The notes beneath the pieces were generated by a model. The model was not told the origin of the DNA. It searched no databases and worked only from the letters and a program-made list of their open reading frames with translations. This document shows, one piece after another, positions 61,636 through 64,000 of a DNA stretch of 64,000 nucleotides; position 1 is the stretch's first letter; every line of letters starts with the position of its first letter. Source of the DNA: Pseudonocardia sp. HH130629-09 (GTDB lineage Bacteria; Actinomycetota; Actinomycetes; Mycobacteriales; Pseudonocardiaceae); NCBI RefSeq assembly GCF_001294645.1, contig NZ_CP011868.1, positions 4,774,001 through 4,838,000 on the forward strand, in the 5' to 3' direction. Position numbers and translations under genes: made by a program.

Positions 61636-62262
61636 GTGCGAGTCTCGGATCTGTCCCGGTCGTCCGGCGTCCCCGTCGCGACGATCAAGTACTACCTGCG
61701 CGAGGGCCTGCTCCCCCGCGGCGAGACGACGTCACCGAACCAGGCTCGCTACGACGACACCCACCTGCGCCGGCTCCGCCTGATCCGGGCACTCGTCGAG
61801 GTCGGCGGGCTGCCGATCGCCAACGTCCGCGAGGTGCTGTCGGCCGTCGACGACCCCGCGGTCAGCCTGCACGCCATGCTCGGCCGGACGGTCTACGCGA
61901 TCACCGGCGACGTCGGGGCGTCCGGCTCGCTCGACGAGGCGGAGGCGGACCTGGAGCAGGCGATGACCCACGTGGACTGGCAGGTCGAGCACGGAGCACC
62001 CGCCCTGGCCGGGGCCCGGTCGGTGCTGGCCCGGATGCGCGAGCTGGGCCTGGCTCCCGGCGACACCACGCTGCGGGCGTGGGCCGAGGCCGCCGACCGC
62101 GCCGCGGAGGGCGACATGGCCGCGATCGGGCGGACCACCGGCCGTGAGGAGGCCGCGGAGACCGCGCTGATCGGCACCGTCCTCGGCGACGCCCTGCTCG
62201 CGGCCCTGCGCCGCATCGCCCAGGAGAGCCGCTCCGCGCAGCTCTACCGCGACGGTTCCTGA
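61636..62262 (+). CDS. MerR-family transcriptional regulator
   Basis: 208 residues from GTG 61636, seven bases after a TAGAGT box (leaderless). The N-terminal winged helix VRVSDLSRSSGVPVATIKYYLREGLLPRG is complete, followed by the wing and a helical effector part (SLDEAEADLEQAMTHVDWQVE). No metal-binding Cys cluster is present, so it likely senses a small organic molecule. It starts just after the ClpP-like gene. Its 3' end overlaps that of the convergent EEP gene by 19 bases. Confidence 0.9.
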   Translation: MRVSDLSRSSGVPVATIKYYLREGLLPRGETTSPNQARYDDTHLRRLRLIRALVEVGGLPIANVREVLSAVDDPAVSLHAMLGRTVYAITGDVGASGSLDEAEADLEQAMTHVDWQVEHGAPALAGARSVLARMRELGLAPGDTTLRAWAEAADRAAEGDMAAIGRTTGREEAAETALIGTVLGDALLAALRRIAQESRSAQLYRDGS

Positions 62263-63227
62263 GCGTCGGGCAGCCGCACCGTCACCAGCACCGCGCGGTG
62301 GTCGCTGCCCGGGGTGTCGAGGACGACGTGACGGCGGGTCACCGACCCGCGGGGCACGAGCACGTGGTCGATGCGGATCCCGGCCCAGCGCGGCAGCGAC
62401 GACGGGAAGGTCGCCACGAGCCCCCGCCCGGTGCCGTCGGTGGCGTCGACGCAGCCCCCGGACGCGTCGCGCAGCCGCCGGTGGTCGACGACGGCGTTGA
62501 GGTCCCCGGCCACGATCGGCGCCGGCCGGGTGCGGGTCCACTCCCCGACCAGCGCGAGCTCACCGGTCCACAGCTCGGTCCACCGCGGGTTCGTCGGCGC
62601 GGAGGTGTGCACCGCGTACAGCGTCCGGGCGCCGAGCAGCCCGCCGGTGACCTCCAGGTGCGGCAGCCGCATGCCCTCCCCGGGCCGGACGTCCACGTCC
62701 CCGGCCCTCGGCGCGGCCAGCACCACAGTGCCGCGCTGGTCCGGGACGCCGCTCGGGACCGACGACCAGCCGCGGTAGCCGGCGAGCAGGGGCAGGAGCC
62801 GGTCGAGGTAGGAGACGCCCGCCTCGGGCAGGACGACGACGTCCGGCCGCTCCCGCGTCACCGTCGCGGCGAGCGCACCGGTGTCGGCCCGCCCCAGCAG
62901 CACGTTCGCGACGAGCACGGTCAGCTCGGGCCCGTCCGGCAGCGGGCCGGCCGGGCGCGGCAGCACCCGTCGCAGCGCGGGAGCGGCGGCCGCGGCGCCG
63001 GCCAGGCCCACCGCCGTCGCGGTGCGGCGCAACCCGGCGATCCGCAGGAGACCCGCGCCCCCCAGTCCTGCGACGCCGAGGTGCGGGCGCAGCGCGGACA
63101 GCCCGACCAGGGCGGAGCGCCGGTCGGTCCGCCACCGCCGCGGCAGCACGGTGACGGCGGTACGCAGGGCTCGGTCGACGATCACGGACACGGGTGGACA
63201 ACGGATGCGGGCCGCACTCGGTTCCAC
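62244..63227 (-). CDS. Endonuclease/exonuclease/phosphatase (EEP) family protein
   Basis: 327 residues from GTG 63227 (GTG 63191 and 63185 are alternatives). An N-terminal part with two hydrophobic stretches (VAGLGGAGLLRIAGL and TATAVGLAGAAAAAPAL) suggests a membrane anchor. The EEP core shows LTVLVANVLLG, RPDVVVLPEAG with the metal Glu, PIVAGDLNAVVDH and PGSDHRAVLVTV with the catalytic Asp/Asn/His. Substrate may be nucleic acid or a phospho-lipid. It is divergent from the last gene across a TATCG palindrome. Confidence 0.82.
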   Translation of the reverse strand: MEPSAARIRCPPVSVIVDRALRTAVTVLPRRWRTDRRSALVGLSALRPHLGVAGLGGAGLLRIAGLRRTATAVGLAGAAAAAPALRRVLPRPAGPLPDGPELTVLVANVLLGRADTGALAATVTRERPDVVVLPEAGVSYLDRLLPLLAGYRGWSSVPSGVPDQRGTVVLAAPRAGDVDVRPGEGMRLPHLEVTGGLLGARTLYAVHTSAPTNPRWTELWTGELALVGEWTRTRPAPIVAGDLNAVVDHRRLRDASGGCVDATDGTGRGLVATFPSSLPRWAGIRIDHVLVPRGSVTRRHVVLDTPGSDHRAVLVTVRLPDAQEPSR

Positions 63228-63254
63228 CTGATCCAGATGGACAGCATCAGTATC

Positions 63255-63266
63255 CGATAGTTATCG
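63255..63266. promoter_or_regulatory. CGATA-GT-TATCG palindrome between divergent genes
   Basis: A perfect 5-2-5 inverted repeat in an AT-rich patch, 7 bases before the ATG of the membrane protein and 28 before the EEP start. It overlaps the likely promoters and would suit a repressor. It shares TACGATA/TATCGTA with the site near 54375. Confidence 0.55.
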
Positions 63267-63273
63267 TATCCAC

Positions 63274-64000
63274 ATGAGCGGCATCGTCGCGTGGCACCGT
63301 CCGTTGATGGTCGTCGGTCTCGTCTGCTCCGCGGCCGCGCCGCTCGGCGTCCTGGGCAGCCTCGTCGACCCGCGTGAGGTGCTCGGCGCGCCGGTGTGGC
63401 TCAAGCCCACCAAGTTCGCCGTCTCCATCGCGATCTTCTGCCTGACCTGGGCCTGGCTGTACGACCAGCTGCGCTCCCGGCGCGGCCGGACCCGCGGCGC
63501 GTTCCTCGCGGGCGCGGTCGCGGCGGCGGCCCTCGCGGTGGAGATGGTCGTCATCGCCGTCCAGGCCGGGCGGGGCACGACCAGCCACTTCAACTACGCC
63601 TCGCCGCTCGACGCGGGCCTGTGGGCCACCATGGGGATCTCGATCGTCCTCGCCTGGCTGGCGACGTTGTGGGTCGCCGCCGGCCTGTTCGCGGTGCGCG
63701 ACCTCGACCCCGCCCGCACCGTCGCGATCCGCGCCGGGGCGGTGCTCGCGCTGGTCGGGATGGCGCTCGGCTTCCTGATGACGTCACCGACCCCGGACCA
63801 GCTCGCCGACTTCCGTGGGATCGCCGGAGCGCACACCGTCGGCGTCCCCGACGGCGGCCCGGGCCTGCCGCTGGTCGGGTGGAGCACGCTGGGCGGTGAC
63901 CTGCGCGTCCCGCACTTCGTCGGGATGCACGCGCTGCAACTGCTGCCACTGCTGCTGATCGCGTTCGAGCTGGCCGCCGGGCGGATGGGGCGGCTGGCCG
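63274..64000 (+). CDS. Multi-helix membrane protein, 3' end beyond the window
   Basis: Frame open from ATG 63274 to the end (242 residues seen). It begins MSGIVAWHRPLMVVGLVCSA, then PREVLGAPVWLKPTKFAVSIA and a Trp-rich helix LTWAWLYDQL. Helices near 80-100, 125-150 and 165-185 follow, then a loop with HFVGMHALQLLPLLLIAFEL, where two His might bind heme or metal. I recall similar actinobacterial proteins without assigned function. It probably shares the CGATAGTTATCG control element with the EEP gene. Confidence 0.7.
   Translation, partial: MSGIVAWHRPLMVVGLVCSAAAPLGVLGSLVDPREVLGAPVWLKPTKFAVSIAIFCLTWAWLYDQLRSRRGRTRGAFLAGAVAAAALAVEMVVIAVQAGRGTTSHFNYASPLDAGLWATMGISIVLAWLATLWVAAGLFAVRDLDPARTVAIRAGAVLALVGMALGFLMTSPTPDQLADFRGIAGAHTVGVPDGGPGLPLVGWSTLGGDLRVPHFVGMHALQLLPLLLIAFELAAGRMGRLA

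Overview
The window is about 73% GC with strong G/C at third codon positions, many GTG starts, leaderless promoters (a TANNNT box about 7 bases before the start codon) and actinobacterial marker genes (sepH, a DtxR/IdeR-type iron box, an mftR-like regulator, the rpoN-free AcoR-like activator family). It reads as the chromosome of a Pseudonocardiaceae-type actinomycete, most likely Pseudonocardia or a close relative; that assignment rests on recalled gene content, not on a search.

Region 1 (1-13,300). A partial MFS exporter and an iron-siderophore binding lipoprotein precede a complete propane 2-monooxygenase-type soluble di-iron monooxygenase operon on the minus strand: prmA (hydroxylase alpha), prmB (reductase), prmC (hydroxylase beta), prmD (coupling protein), a dedicated GroEL and an amidohydrolase-fold protein. 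A divergent AcoR/MimR-like activator (9863-11791) faces it across a 329-base control region with a perfect GTCTCA-ATA-TGAGAC palindrome. A small membrane protein and a tandem gamma-glutamylcyclotransferase-fold protein follow.

Region 2 (13,300-33,230). Housekeeping and transport: an MHS-family symporter, a two-gene ABC exporter, photolyase, and the group gltA / pdxH / citA / serC / sepH (central carbon, vitamin B6, serine and cell division) interspersed with MFS transporters, an AraC/GATase regulator, a TrmH methyltransferase and a GCS2-type ligase.

Region 3 (33,230-39,830). An unusual, tightly overlapping envelope operon: an 11-codon leader, a Pro-rich heptad-repeat protein (frameshifted), a P-loop-like protein lacking the P-loop lysine, a lytic transglycosylase, an anchored protein, and a GH16 glucanase with a long Gly/Ser/Asp linker, then a second, membrane-anchored GH16. 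An orphan iron-box-like site lies just downstream between convergent genes.

Region 4 (39,830-54,100). AzgA-type purine permease, DUF2530, SDR, a 59-residue acidic protein, L,D-transpeptidase, murB, DUF2505, purU, a DUF559 nuclease-like gene (frameshifted) bracketed by two 62-bp palindromic repeats, lon, DUF2516, an HbhA-like protein with its XRE regulator, DUF445 and a primase/polymerase-like protein.

Region 5 (54,100-64,000). TspO-like protein, cspA, a secreted three-residue-period Pro/Ala/Val protein, an orphan mftR-like regulator, an ECF sigma factor with a SnoaL-like tail, an APH-fold protein, a divergent azoR/marR pair, a ClpP-like protein that has lost its whole catalytic triad, a MerR regulator, an EEP-fold enzyme and a membrane protein cut by the window end. 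I saw no rRNA, tRNA, CRISPR array, transposase or phage gene.
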